Below are positions 46,122 to 55,420 of a stretch of DNA of 64,000 nt, in pieces; positions within the stretch are counted from its first letter, which is position 1; every line of letters begins with the position of its first letter. The position numbers and the translations under genes are program-made. The stretch lies in the NCBI RefSeq assembly GCF_052162025.1, contig NZ_CP197401.1:992001-1056000 (forward strand). The letters are read 5' to 3'. Below the pieces are notes generated by a model. That model saw nothing but the letters and a program-made list of their open reading frames with translations. It was not told the DNA's origin and made no database searches. The stretch is from Methylobacter sp015476545. Its GTDB lineage: Bacteria > Pseudomonadota > Gammaproteobacteria > Methylococcales > Methylomonadaceae.

Positions 46122-47402
46122 ATGTCAGCGACCAGTAATCAGCATCATGATCGTTTTGTCAGTCATTTAACACGTAATACCATTGCTTTAATCCTAGCCG
46201 GTGGTCGTGGTTCGCGATTGGAGAATATGACGGATTGGCGCGCCAAGCCCGCTGTTCCTTTCGGCGGCAAGTTCAGGATCATCGATTTTCCGCTGTCCAA
46301 CTGTATCAATTCCGGCATCCGTAAAGTAGGCGTTCTGACCCAGTACAAAGCCGACTCCTTGATTCGCCATATTCAGCAGGGATGGGGTTTTTTACGCGGC
46401 GAGTTCGGCGAGTATGTCGACCTGATGCCGGCCCAGCAAAGGCATGAGGAAGGCTCCTGGTACGCAGGGACTGCCGATGCGATTTACCAGAATATCGATA
46501 TTCTGCGTAGCCGCAGGCCTGAATTCATCCTCGTACTGGCCGGCGATCATATTTATAAAATGGACTACGGCCCCATGTTGGCCGATCATGTCGAAAAAAA
46601 TGCCGATTTAACGATAGGCTGCATCGAAGTGTCGCTGCAGGATGCGACGGCTTTTGGTGTCATGGACGTCGATGTCAACCGGCGCGTTAAGTCGTTCGTA
46701 GAAAAACCGAAAAACCCGCCGATCATGCCGGGCAGAACCGATACGGCACTGGCATCGATGGGGATTTATATTTTCAACGCCGCGTTTTTGTATGAACAAT
46801 TGATCAAAGATGCCGATACGCGGGGGTCAAGCCGTGATTTCGGCAAGGATATTATCCCGTCCGTCATTGATAAATATGTGGTCAATGCTTATCCGTTCCT
46901 GGATTTGCAAAGCGGTGAGCAAAGTTACTGGCGCGATGTGGGTACGATAGATGCCTACTGGGCCGCTAATATGGAGTTGATTGGCGTTAAGCCGGATCTG
47001 AATCTCTATGACAAGAGCTGGCCGATCTGGACTTACCAGGTACAGGCGCCGCCGGCCAAATTTGTTTTTGACAATGACAAGCGGCGCGGAATGGCCGTCG
47101 ATTCCATGGTGTCTGGCGGATGTGTTATTTCCGGATCGACAGTCAGGCATTCCTTGCTGTTTTCTAATGTTAGGGTCAATTCCTATACCACCTTGAAAGA
47201 CACGATTGTTCTGCCTGAAGTCAATATTGCCCGCCATTGCCGCATCACGAAAGCCATTATAGAAAAAGGCTGTGAAATACCGGAAGGCACCGTGATCGGC
47301 GAAAACAGGGAAGAAGATGAAAAAAGATTTTATGTCAGCCCCGGCGGGGTTGTTTTAGTGACGCCTGATATGCTGGGGCTTCGAAGACACTACGTGAGAT
47401 AG
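46122..47402 (+). CDS. glgC: glucose-1-phosphate adenylyltransferase
   Basis: A 426-residue ADP-glucose pyrophosphorylase. It has the nucleotidyltransferase start LILAGGRGSRLENMTDWRAK, GGKFRIIDFPLSNCINSG, the substrate segment FVEKPKNPP and a C-terminal left-handed beta-helix with SGGCVISGSTVRHSLLFSN. It performs the committed, usually allosterically regulated step of glycogen synthesis. A GGAG site precedes the ATG. It is the first gene of the plus-strand arm, with a GH57 enzyme and malQ after it. Confidence 0.95.
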   Translation: MSATSNQHHDRFVSHLTRNTIALILAGGRGSRLENMTDWRAKPAVPFGGKFRIIDFPLSNCINSGIRKVGVLTQYKADSLIRHIQQGWGFLRGEFGEYVDLMPAQQRHEEGSWYAGTADAIYQNIDILRSRRPEFILVLAGDHIYKMDYGPMLADHVEKNADLTIGCIEVSLQDATAFGVMDVDVNRRVKSFVEKPKNPPIMPGRTDTALASMGIYIFNAAFLYEQLIKDADTRGSSRDFGKDIIPSVIDKYVVNAYPFLDLQSGEQSYWRDVGTIDAYWAANMELIGVKPDLNLYDKSWPIWTYQVQAPPAKFVFDNDKRRGMAVDSMVSGGCVISGSTVRHSLLFSNVRVNSYTTLKDTIVLPEVNIARHCRITKAIIEKGCEIPEGTVIGENREEDEKRFYVSPGGVVLVTPDMLGLRRHYVR

Positions 47403-47498
47403 GCGAAGTGTCGTGAAGGTCTCGAGAAGAAACATTTTATATTTCAGATGAGGTGATTTTGATTACGCCGGACAGTAAAGGACAAAGCGGACGACATT

Positions 47499-49193
47499 AT
47501 GGTTGATAAAAAGAAATTGAAATTGGTATTGTGCTGGCACATGCATCAGCCGGAATACAGAGATTTGCAAACCGGCGAATATAAACTGCCCTGGACGTAT
47601 CTGCATGTGATTAAAGACTACGTTGATATGGCGGCGCATCTGGAGGCGGCGCCCCAAGCCAAGGCCGTGGTAAATTTTGCGCCTATCCTGCTGGAACAGA
47701 TAGAGGACTATGCCAAGCAAGTCAGCAGTTATTTGCACGACGGTATTTCAATTACTGACCCGCTATTGGCGGCGCTGGTTGAACCCAGCATCCCTGCCGA
47801 TCCCGAAGCTCGCTTGAAATTGATCAAGGATTGCATGCGCGCCAATCGGGAGCGGCAAATCAATCGTTACCCGGCATTTAAAAAGCTGGTTGAGATGGCC
47901 GAGTGGCTTGAACACCATTATGAGTCTTTAAATTACGTCAATTCTCAATTTATTAGCGACATTCTGGTCTGGTATCACCTGGCCTGGATAGGAGAAACCG
48001 TCAAGTTAGGGGATATCAGAGTAAAGCGCTTGATAGAAAAAGGTGCCGGTTATACGCTGCATGAAAGACTGGAAATCCTGGAAATCATAGGCGAGCAGTT
48101 GGCTAACGTCATTCTGAGATATAAGGTATTGGCCAGAAAAGGCCAGATTGAGCTGTCGGTAACGCCTTATGCGCATCCGATCATGCCGCTTTTGCTGGAT
48201 TTGAATTCTACGCATGAGGCCATGCCTCATGCGCCGCTGCCGGAACTGGATGCTTATCCGGGCGGAGAAGAGCGAGTCAGATGGCATCTTGAAAAAGGCG
48301 TGCAGACCTTTAAACGCTTTTTTGGCTTTAAGCCGAAAGGATGCTGGCCTTCGGAGGGCAGTATCAGCGAACAGACGTTGAGAATACTGGATGATGTCGG
48401 TTTTGACTGGGCCGCAAGCGGCGGCTCAGTGGCGCATAACAGTTTAAATCTGATTGAGGGCGCGGAAAAGCCGAGCATACATCATCCGTTTAAGCTTCAA
48501 AATACCGATATTGCCTGTTTTTTCCGTGATGACGGATTATCCGACCTGATCGGTTTTGAGTATTCCAAATGGCATGCCGATGATGCGGTCAGCGATTTGA
48601 TCCATCATCTGGAAAATATTGCCAAGCATGAGCCGGGGGATACGGTCGTTTCTATCATTATGGATGGCGAAAACGCCTGGGAATATTTTCCTGCTAACGG
48701 TTACTATTTTCTCAGCGCTTTGTATAAACGATTATCCAGTCATCCGGAAATTGAGTTAACTACTTTTTCGGAATGCTTGAAAAATAAAGTGGATGTGAAG
48801 CCTTTGCCCAGACTGGTGGCCGGCAGTTGGGTCTATGGCACTTTCTCGACCTGGATAGGGGATTCCGATAAAAATCGAGGCTGGGATATGCTCGGTGATG
48901 CGAAATGGGCGTTCGATAAGGTTATTTCCACAGGACGCCTGACTGACGATCAGGTGCTCAAGGCCGAGCTTCAGCTGGCTGTCTGCGAAGGCTCCGACTG
49001 GTTCTGGTGGTTTGGCGATTACAATCCCGGAGAAGCGGTTAGTAACTTTGAAAAACAGTTCCGGCTTAATTTGACCAATTTGTACAGATTATTAGGTGAG
49101 GAACCGCCGGCTTATCTGTCTATGTCATTTACACAGGGTTCAGGCGCTCCGGCTATGGGCGGCGCAATGCGACCCGGTATTGAACATATCTAA
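47499..49193 (+). CDS. glycoside hydrolase family 57 (alpha-amylase/glucanotransferase type)
   Basis: A 564-residue GH57 protein. The family signatures are visible: VLCWHMHQPEYRD at the N-terminus, TPYAHPIMPLLLD, the nucleophile region GCWPSEGSISEQTLRIL with its glutamate, and IIMDGENAWEYFPANGYYF with the acid-base aspartate. GH57 members hydrolyse or transfer alpha-1,4 or alpha-1,6 glucans; here, between glgC and malQ, a role in glycogen breakdown or remodelling is likely. It has no signal peptide, so it is cytoplasmic. The precise bond specificity is not evident. Confidence 0.85.
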   Translation: MVDKKKLKLVLCWHMHQPEYRDLQTGEYKLPWTYLHVIKDYVDMAAHLEAAPQAKAVVNFAPILLEQIEDYAKQVSSYLHDGISITDPLLAALVEPSIPADPEARLKLIKDCMRANRERQINRYPAFKKLVEMAEWLEHHYESLNYVNSQFISDILVWYHLAWIGETVKLGDIRVKRLIEKGAGYTLHERLEILEIIGEQLANVILRYKVLARKGQIELSVTPYAHPIMPLLLDLNSTHEAMPHAPLPELDAYPGGEERVRWHLEKGVQTFKRFFGFKPKGCWPSEGSISEQTLRILDDVGFDWAASGGSVAHNSLNLIEGAEKPSIHHPFKLQNTDIACFFRDDGLSDLIGFEYSKWHADDAVSDLIHHLENIAKHEPGDTVVSIIMDGENAWEYFPANGYYFLSALYKRLSSHPEIELTTFSECLKNKVDVKPLPRLVAGSWVYGTFSTWIGDSDKNRGWDMLGDAKWAFDKVISTGRLTDDQVLKAELQLAVCEGSDWFWWFGDYNPGEAVSNFEKQFRLNLTNLYRLLGEEPPAYLSMSFTQGSGAPAMGGAMRPGIEHI

Positions 49194-49214
49194 AAAATAC
49201 TAAACAGGAATGAC

Positions 49215-50675
49215 ATGTTAAACAAACGCCGTGCCGGCATATTATTGCATATCTCGTCGTTGCCAGGCGGCGGCATTCAGGGGGATTTGGGTCAGGAAGC
49301 GTATCATTTTGTCAATTTTCTCGCGGATGCCGGCATCACCGTATGGCAAACGCTGCCCTTGGGCATGACCCATGCGGATCGTTCACCTTATCAGTGCTTA
49401 TCGGCGCATGCAGGCAATCCGTTATTTATTAACATGGATTGGCTGGCCAATAAAGGCTGGCTGCCATTATCCGCGCGGGACTATCAAAACGCTTCAAATT
49501 CCGACAAAACCTACTTGACGGCAATGGCCCTTCAAGGGTTTCTGGAGCGTGCCGATCCACAGGAGAAGGAGCAGTTTGCGCGTTTCTGCAAGACGCAGGC
49601 ATTCTGGCTCAATGATTTTGCCCTATTTATCGCGCTCAGGAATGAGTTTAATCAGCTGTGCTGGATTCAGTGGCCGGAGCACTTCAAGGAAAGAGATACA
49701 AAAGCGATCAAAGAAGCCTGCCGACGCCTGAACGTGGAAATTGAGAAAACCAAATTCGAACAATACGTCTTTTTCAGGCAATGGCTGGAATTAAAGGCTT
49801 ACGCTAAACAGCGCGGCGTGCTGTTGTTCGGCGATATTCCCATCTTCGTCTCTTACGATAGTGCCGATGTCTGGGCTAACCGTCAGGTTTTTAAACTTGA
49901 CGAGTCCGGTCAAATGTCCGTAGTGACAGGCGTGCCGCCCGATTATTTTTCCGCCAAGGGGCAGCGCTGGGGAAATCCTCATTATGACTGGGAATATCTT
50001 AAGGACACCGGATTCCGCTGGTGGGTTGAGCGTATGCATACCCAGCTTGAGCTGTTCGATATTCTACGTATAGATCACTTTCGAGGACTTGAGGCTGCCT
50101 GGGAAATACCGGCCGAGGAGGAGACGGCGATTCATGGTCAATGGGTTAAGGCGCCAGGAGAAGAGCTGCTGAACGCCATAAAAGCCGAACATGGATCAAT
50201 TCCGTTGGTTGCTGAGGATCTGGGCGTGATTACCCCGGAAGTCGTGGAACTGCGCGATGAATTTGGGCTGCCGGGTATGAAGATTCTGCAGTTTGCTTTC
50301 GGAAGCGGACCTGATAATCCGTATCTGCCGAACAATTATGAAAAAAATTGCGTGGTTTATACCGGCACTCACGATAATGATACGACTTTAGGCTGGTCGC
50401 AAGCATTGAGCGAGGAGGAAAGAAGATTCGCTTACGAATATCTCGGCAATCCCTCAATGCCTCTGCATTGTGCTCTGATACACGCCGCGCTGGCCTCGGT
50501 CGCCAATCTGGCGATCGTTCCTATGCAGGACGTTCTGGAACTGGATTCCAGTCATCGGATGAACGTTCCCGGCACTGTTGAAGGCAATTGGCAATGGCGT
50601 TTCCAGTGGGACCAGTTGTCACATGAGCGGGCTGCCAGATTGGCTCATCTTGTTAAATTGTTCAATCGTAATTAA
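49215..50675 (+). CDS. malQ: 4-alpha-glucanotransferase (amylomaltase)
   Basis: A 486-residue GH77 enzyme of the short DPE1/Thermus type. It begins RRAGILLHISSLPGG and has TLPLGMTHADRSPYQCLSAH, the nucleophile aspartate in FDILRIDHFRGLEAAW, the acid region LVAEDLGVITPEV and YTGTHDNDTTLGW. It transfers maltodextrin segments and works with the GH57 enzyme on glycogen-derived dextrins. An AGGA site precedes the ATG, 21 bp after the GH57 gene. A strong terminator follows. Confidence 0.93.
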   Translation: MLNKRRAGILLHISSLPGGGIQGDLGQEAYHFVNFLADAGITVWQTLPLGMTHADRSPYQCLSAHAGNPLFINMDWLANKGWLPLSARDYQNASNSDKTYLTAMALQGFLERADPQEKEQFARFCKTQAFWLNDFALFIALRNEFNQLCWIQWPEHFKERDTKAIKEACRRLNVEIEKTKFEQYVFFRQWLELKAYAKQRGVLLFGDIPIFVSYDSADVWANRQVFKLDESGQMSVVTGVPPDYFSAKGQRWGNPHYDWEYLKDTGFRWWVERMHTQLELFDILRIDHFRGLEAAWEIPAEEETAIHGQWVKAPGEELLNAIKAEHGSIPLVAEDLGVITPEVVELRDEFGLPGMKILQFAFGSGPDNPYLPNNYEKNCVVYTGTHDNDTTLGWSQALSEEERRFAYEYLGNPSMPLHCALIHAALASVANLAIVPMQDVLELDSSHRMNVPGTVEGNWQWRFQWDQLSHERAARLAHLVKLFNRN

Positions 50676-50679
50676 GACG

Positions 50680-50710
50680 AGGCGACCTTGAGAGGTCGCC
50701 TTTGCCTTTA
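50680..50710. terminator. intrinsic terminator between malQ and xoxJ
   Basis: AGGCGACC (50680-50687) pairs with GGTCGCCT (50694-50701) around a TTGAGA loop, followed by TTGCCTTTAT. It sits between the convergent malQ and xoxJ-like genes and can serve both. Confidence 0.75.
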
Positions 50711-50720
50711 TCAGGATAAT

Positions 50721-51590
50721 TTAATCATCATCTTCATGCTTCACCTGTTTCGGTATCGGCAATAAAGGGACGTTGTAGCTTTTAATGATCGCTTGAATCT
50801 TGTCCGCGTTGGCGGCAATCAGTTTATTGAGTGTTTCCTGTCTGGTCTTATCGCCAAAACGCACGCCCATCGCCATCGAGAAGTCGAACTTCATGCCGGG
50901 GGCTGACTGCATCGGAATCATCGTATAACTGTTCTTGGGGCTTTCGGAAATGACATAGCCGGCCATCGGGCCCCAAAGAATAACCATGTCAATCTTTTTC
51001 GCGTTCAGATCTTTGAGCATCTGCATGGCTACGTTATTTTCCGCATCGCCTGACATGGATTGATAGGGAATGCCTTGGTCAAGCAGGCCGTTTTGCTGCA
51101 GCCAGGCTGTTCCTGGGCCGCGGTCAAACATGGCAATCCGCAATTTTTCCTGACGCTCCGGCGAAAGATCGGCCAACTGAGAAGCATCCTTTATGTCATC
51201 CCAGCCGCGGCCCTTGGCAATCAACAGCACATAAGTTGAATGGTAGTAGGGCACTGTCGTTGACGTGAGGTCATAGTCGGCAGGAACTCCCATAATGACA
51301 TCGCACTTAAACTCTTTACTGTCTGCATCGTTTTCTTTTAATGGCGCGTTCAAGGTATTGCGAACAAAGCCGATACGTTGAGGAAGCCATGTGTATTCAA
51401 GCGTCTGTCCGAGTTCCTTGGCGAACAGTTCGGCGATTTTATTTTCAAAGCCGTCCTGACTTTTAGTCGAATAAGGCGGGTTCAGTGGATCTGCGCAGAC
51501 TTTGAATTTTTCTTCTGCTGCGGCCGAAAACGTCATTGCGGTTAAAAATAACCCGGCAAGTACTCTATGAATCTGATGCGAAGCCCGCAT
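50721..51590 (-). CDS. xoxJ: XoxJ-like periplasmic substrate-binding protein
   Basis: A 289-residue exported protein of the periplasmic solute-binding superfamily. A signal peptide (VLAGLFLTAMTFSAAAEE) precedes FKVCADPLNPPYSTKSQDGF, FAKELGQTLEYTWLPQRIGF and LNAKKIDMVILWGPMAGYV. XoxJ and MxaJ proteins are found with methanol dehydrogenases and are thought to help activate or bind them; the nearby xoxF makes XoxJ the natural reading. AAGGAG precedes the ATG at 51590; the frame itself is open further up to 51626. Note that no xoxG cytochrome gene lies beside it. Confidence 0.82.
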   Translation of the reverse strand: MRASHQIHRVLAGLFLTAMTFSAAAEEKFKVCADPLNPPYSTKSQDGFENKIAELFAKELGQTLEYTWLPQRIGFVRNTLNAPLKENDADSKEFKCDVIMGVPADYDLTSTTVPYYHSTYVLLIAKGRGWDDIKDASQLADLSPERQEKLRIAMFDRGPGTAWLQQNGLLDQGIPYQSMSGDAENNVAMQMLKDLNAKKIDMVILWGPMAGYVISESPKNSYTMIPMQSAPGMKFDFSMAMGVRFGDKTRQETLNKLIAANADKIQAIIKSYNVPLLPIPKQVKHEDDD

Positions 51591-51683
51591 TAAGTTCTCC
51601 TTGTGTAAATTGAACAATAAGAACAACTAGTTTACTGTATAACGAATTGTTATTTAAACAAAAAGTTAGTTCAATGCAGGTAT

Positions 51684-52160
51684 TTAGACCTGGTCAGGCA
51701 GAATTGTATCCGGCTTAATGTTAAGTTCGGCGAAGATTTTCGTTAATAGCTTTTTTTCTTCATCAATAATTCTGTCTCTTAATCCGTAAGGATACTGGGT
51801 CGTACAGGCCGCGGCGATGTCCAGGCAGTATTCAAAAATGGTTGGATGTCTATGCGTGGGCACTGCCTTAGAGACAATTGATCTCAATTCTGTCAGCAAG
51901 CGGGACGAAGGCCGGTTATGCGCAAAGCGATCAAGAAAAGCATCGGCATCTTCAGAAGTGACTACCTGAATGCCTGCTATGCGGTCCAAGAAGGCAATAT
52001 GCTCGATAAGAAAGTTATAGAGAAGTCTTAACTCTCCTGGCTGATTATCGTCATCGGCCCATATGATTTCAATCAATGGCATCAAATCCAGAAAATAAAA
52101 ATCGGCAGGGCGCAGATTGAATTCGTTCATTAATTGATCGAATGCATATTGCGGTGACAT
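51684..52160 (-). CDS. TerB-like protein of unknown function between xoxF and xoxJ
   Basis: A 158-residue soluble, mainly helical protein with no signal peptide. The segment DLMPLIEIIWADDDNQPGEL and what follows (LYNFLIEHIAFLDRIAGIQV) resemble the acidic metal-binding helix pair of TerB-type proteins, where an ADG-like loop is followed by glutamate. A C-terminal EKKLLTKIFAELNI helix is also typical of that fold. The family assignment is a guess from pattern only. It has a good AAGGAAA site, lies 93 bp upstream of xoxJ and 146 bp downstream of xoxF, beyond the xoxF terminator. Confidence 0.55.
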   Translation of the reverse strand: MSPQYAFDQLMNEFNLRPADFYFLDLMPLIEIIWADDDNQPGELRLLYNFLIEHIAFLDRIAGIQVVTSEDADAFLDRFAHNRPSSRLLTELRSIVSKAVPTHRHPTIFEYCLDIAAACTTQYPYGLRDRIIDEEKKLLTKIFAELNIKPDTILPDQV

Positions 52161-52242
52161 AGAATTTCCTTATAAGGGATAGAAAAATCTAACTATAGCT
52201 CAGGTTTATATTATGTCTAGCTTAGGAAACGGAACAGCAAAA

Positions 52243-52275
52243 AAAAGCCCTGACCGGTAATCGGCCAGGGCTTTT
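52243..52275 (-). terminator. intrinsic terminator after xoxF
   Basis: AAAAGCCCTG (52243-52252) pairs with CAGGGCTTTT (52266-52275), with an inner CCG/CGG pairing, and on the minus strand ends in a run of T. It lies 31 bp after the xoxF stop and should make xoxF mainly monocistronic. Confidence 0.85.
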
Positions 52276-52305
52276 GGGATCAATCTAAAAAATCAGATCG
52301 ATTTA

Positions 52306-54159
52306 TTAATTAGGTAATGCGAATACAGTTAATGTACCACCTAATTTAGTGAAAGAACTCAAGCTTCTGTATGCGCCCACAGCACCTAAACCTTCAGAGT
52401 TTGAGTTTTCTTCACCGGTGTCAAGACCAGCAGCGATACCGATACCAGCCCAGCCGCCGATACCTGACAGAACGCCAACGTATTGTTTGCCGTTGTATTC
52501 CCAGGTATTAACGTTGCCGATGATGCCGGAAGGTGTTTTGAATCTGTACAATTCTTTACCGGTTTTAGCATCAACCGCTTTCAGGTAGCCTTCCAGAGTG
52601 CCGTAGAATACAACGCCGCCGGCTGTAGCAACAGAACCTGACCATACAGAGAATTGCTCTTTGTTAGACCAGGCGATTTTACCGGTTTTAGCGTCATACG
52701 CTGTAAATTGACCCAGGTTGGTTGAGTCATCAGGTTTGCCTGTTATAACGTCTGCGCCAGCAGGTTCCATGGTCAATGTGGCGCCTACATAAGGTTGGCC
52801 AGCTGTGTATGAAACTTCGAATGGCTCATAGTTCATGCACAAGTGGTTGCCAGAGATGTAGAACAGGCCGGTGTCAGGAGAGTAAGACACAGGCTGTTGG
52901 TTTTTGCTACCTAATGCAGCAGGGCAAACGCCTTCAGTGTTTACGTCTTCACCGTTTTGTTCGGTAGAGTATTTAGAGACAACTTGAGGACGACCTGTTT
53001 TCATGTCAACGTGGGTAGCCCAGTTAACAGATTTGTCGAATTTTTCAGCAACCAGCAATTCACCAGTTTCACGATCTAACGTGTAGCCAAAACCGTTACG
53101 GTCGAAATGCACGATAGTTTTGTGCATTTTGCCTTTGACTTCCTGGTCAACCAGAACTGTTTCGTTGATACCGTCATAATCCCACTCATCGTGAGGAGTC
53201 ATTTGGTAAACCCATTTAACTTCCCCGGTGTCAGCATCACGAGCCCACAGAGACATGGACCATTTGTTGTCACCAGGACGTTGTACAGGGTTCCAAGTAG
53301 ATGGGTTGCCTGATCCGTAATATACCAGGTTCAGTTTAGGATCGTAGCTGTACCAGCCCCAGGTTGTACCGCCGCCGATTTTCCATTGGTCGCCTTCCCA
53401 AGTGCTTGTGCTTGAGTTTTCGCCAACCGGAGTAACTTTACCGTCTTTCCAGGTTGTTGTCTTTTTAGGATCAATCAGCGTATCGCCGTCTGGACCCATG
53501 CTGTAGCCTTTCCAAGCCAGTTCGCCAGTTCTGATGTCATAAGCGGCCAAGAAACCACGAACACCGAATTCACCACCAGAAATACCAGTTATAACTTTGT
53601 CTTTAACAACTAATGGCGCTTGCGTGTTGGTCATACCCAGTTTAGGGTCGCCGTTTTGTACGCTCCATACGCGTTTACCGGTTTTAGCATCCAAAGCTGT
53701 TAAAACGGTATCAGATTGTTGCAAGAAGATTTTGCCGTCACCATAAGCTAAACCGCGGTTAACAGTGTCGCAGCACATAACCGGAATAGTAACGTCAGCA
53801 TCTTGTGTAGGTGTGAATTCCCAAATTACAGATTGAGTTTTTTGGTCAATCGCGTAAACAGTGTTAGGGAATGGCGTGTGGATGTAAAGAATGTCATTAA
53901 CTACCAGTGGGCCGCCTTCATGACCACGTAATACACCTGTAGAAAAAGACCATGCAGGTTGCAGATTTTTAACGTTGTTAACGTTGATCTGATTCAGTTT
54001 GCTGTAACGAGTACCTGCGTAGTTGCCACCCCAAGTAGCCCAGTTAGCTGGGTTTTGAGTCAATTTCTCAACTTCGGTGTTAGCAGTTGAAACTGCCGGC
54101 GCAGCTAATATAGCAGCCACACTTGAAGCAAGCAGCCAACTTTTTAAAGGCTTCTTCAT
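52306..54159 (-). CDS. xoxF: lanthanide-dependent methanol dehydrogenase XoxF
   Basis: A 617-residue PQQ alcohol dehydrogenase with a signal peptide (WLLASSVAAILAAPAVSTAN). It has the eight-bladed propeller tryptophan motifs, the vicinal disulfide Cys129-Cys130 (VMCCDTVNRG), metal ligands such as E197 (GGEFG) and N285 (GSGNPSTWNP), and HDEWDYDG with catalytic D327 and the extra D329. Calcium-type MxaF has alanine at the second position, so the Asp-Tyr-Asp marks a lanthanide enzyme. It oxidises methanol in the periplasm and passes electrons to a c-type cytochrome not encoded here. AGGAGAAA precedes the ATG; codon use looks highly optimised. Confidence 0.95.
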   Translation of the reverse strand: MKKPLKSWLLASSVAAILAAPAVSTANTEVEKLTQNPANWATWGGNYAGTRYSKLNQINVNNVKNLQPAWSFSTGVLRGHEGGPLVVNDILYIHTPFPNTVYAIDQKTQSVIWEFTPTQDADVTIPVMCCDTVNRGLAYGDGKIFLQQSDTVLTALDAKTGKRVWSVQNGDPKLGMTNTQAPLVVKDKVITGISGGEFGVRGFLAAYDIRTGELAWKGYSMGPDGDTLIDPKKTTTWKDGKVTPVGENSSTSTWEGDQWKIGGGTTWGWYSYDPKLNLVYYGSGNPSTWNPVQRPGDNKWSMSLWARDADTGEVKWVYQMTPHDEWDYDGINETVLVDQEVKGKMHKTIVHFDRNGFGYTLDRETGELLVAEKFDKSVNWATHVDMKTGRPQVVSKYSTEQNGEDVNTEGVCPAALGSKNQQPVSYSPDTGLFYISGNHLCMNYEPFEVSYTAGQPYVGATLTMEPAGADVITGKPDDSTNLGQFTAYDAKTGKIAWSNKEQFSVWSGSVATAGGVVFYGTLEGYLKAVDAKTGKELYRFKTPSGIIGNVNTWEYNGKQYVGVLSGIGGWAGIGIAAGLDTGEENSNSEGLGAVGAYRSLSSFTKLGGTLTVFALPN

Positions 54160-54618
54160 ATATATTTCTCCTGATATTCTGCTAATTAGACAGAATACTG
54201 ATTATGTTTTTTAAGACTAATATTAGTTTTAAAGCATTAGGGTGACTTTTCTTATTCTAAAAGGAATTTTTCCTGGCCACACCAGGTGCTTAAATTTAAT
54301 GATTTTGCCCCAAAAGTCAACTTTTAAGGTGATTATAAGGTCTTTTCTGTGTGCTTGTCTGAGATAAAATTACGGAAAGTAGTCAATGTTAATTTCTTCA
54401 AAATAAAACACATATCCCATAAAAATACTGGAAACTCAATGATTATTTGAGAATGTCGGCTTGGCGTACGTGGCAACTTTATCTCGATATACAGCCTGCT
54501 TTTGCGATTGGCTTGCATTGATGGGCTTGAATTTAGCGGAGCCTCACCTGACTAGGAAATCTAATAAAGGTCGATACCTAGATCTGAATGTCAGTCCTTA
54601 TTTAACTTAATCGTTAGG
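54160..54618. other. 459-bp intergenic region upstream of xoxF
   Basis: No gene is seen. The region is AT-rich and probably holds the xoxF promoter and a long 5' leader. A short inverted repeat (CCTGG at 54272-54276 with CCAGG at 54282-54286) lies in that leader about 110 bp before the start codon. A 61-codon minus-strand frame (54333-54518) has no supporting signal. Confidence 0.6.
54332..54361 (-). promoter_or_regulatory. candidate xoxF promoter
   Basis: On the minus strand a perfect TATAAT (54337-54332) is preceded by CAGACA (54361-54356) with an 18-bp spacer. It would give a leader of roughly 165 bases before xoxF. A second possibility is TTGACT (54320-54315) with TAAATT (54298-54293). 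Neither can be chosen without transcript data. Confidence 0.35.
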
Positions 54619-55344
54619 TTAAATGGTTTCTATGCGATAACCATTGCGGTTCCAGCACAACACCTCGGCCGCATCCCTTCGCCAAGCGGAAAGTACAAAG
54701 CGTTGGGCCGGCTGACCGTTTATTTCGAAGTCATGAACGCCGGGCCGGTGAGTATGTCCATGAATTAGGCGCAAGCAGTTGTGTTCCCGCATGACGGTTA
54801 CTACCGTGTCTTGATTGACGTCCATGATTTCCTGCGTTTTTTTACGTTTATGAAAGTGGCTACGAAAACGGTACCAGCGCGCCATCAGTAAACGCAGGAG
54901 CAACGGTTTCGATAAGACATAGCGTTTCCATTCCGGCGTATGTGATTTGGCTCTAAAAGCCTGATAGGGCAGGTCGTCGGTGCAGAGCAAATCGCCGTGT
55001 GTGAGCAAGGTAGACATGCCATAAAGATCAATAACCGCATAATCATCAATCAAAGTCACGCCGGTCTCCTGGCAGAATTTATCGCCCAGCAGGAAATCGC
55101 GGTTGCCTTGCTGTAAATAGACTTTCGCGCCCGAACCGGCCAATTGCTTCAGATGTTTCCGAATCTTGCTGTTGGGCGGAGTAGGGTCGTCATCGCCTAT
55201 CCAGGCATCAAAAAGATCACCCAGAATATAAATAGCTTTCGCCTTGGTGGCCCGCTGTTCAAGAAAGTCTAGAAATCGGCGCGTGATTTCAGGTTTATCC
55301 AGAGAGATATGGAGATCTGATATGAATAGGATGTCTTTATTCAT
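54619..55344 (-). CDS. lpxH: UDP-2,3-diacylglucosamine diphosphatase
   Basis: A 241-residue calcineurin-type phosphoesterase. The metal motifs are LFISDLHISLD, LGDLFDAWIGDDD, LQQGNRDFLLG, LLTHGDLLCTDD and LIHGHTHRPGVHDF, in the order typical of LpxH. It releases UMP from UDP-diacylglucosamine in lipid A synthesis. The frame is open to 55368, but the ATG at 55344 begins at the family's usual N-terminus. It follows ppi after a terminator; lpxH-ppi-cysS is a conserved neighbourhood. Confidence 0.94.
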   Translation of the reverse strand: MNKDILFISDLHISLDKPEITRRFLDFLEQRATKAKAIYILGDLFDAWIGDDDPTPPNSKIRKHLKQLAGSGAKVYLQQGNRDFLLGDKFCQETGVTLIDDYAVIDLYGMSTLLTHGDLLCTDDLPYQAFRAKSHTPEWKRYVLSKPLLLRLLMARWYRFRSHFHKRKKTQEIMDVNQDTVVTVMREHNCLRLIHGHTHRPGVHDFEINGQPAQRFVLSAWRRDAAEVLCWNRNGYRIETI

Positions 55345-55360
55345 GAAGAAATAGTGCAAA

Positions 55361-55395
55361 AAGCCCAAGGCAGTATTAGGTTTTGCCTTGGGCTT
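55361..55395 (-). terminator. intrinsic terminator between ppi and lpxH
   Basis: A perfect 12-bp inverted repeat (AAGCCCAAGGCA at 55361-55372 with TGCCTTGGGCTT at 55384-55395) is followed on the minus strand by five T. It ends 26 bp after the ppi stop and overlaps the region just upstream of lpxH. Confidence 0.8.
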
Positions 55396-55420
55396 CTAGT
55401 CATTCCTCTTGGTTTGGCGA

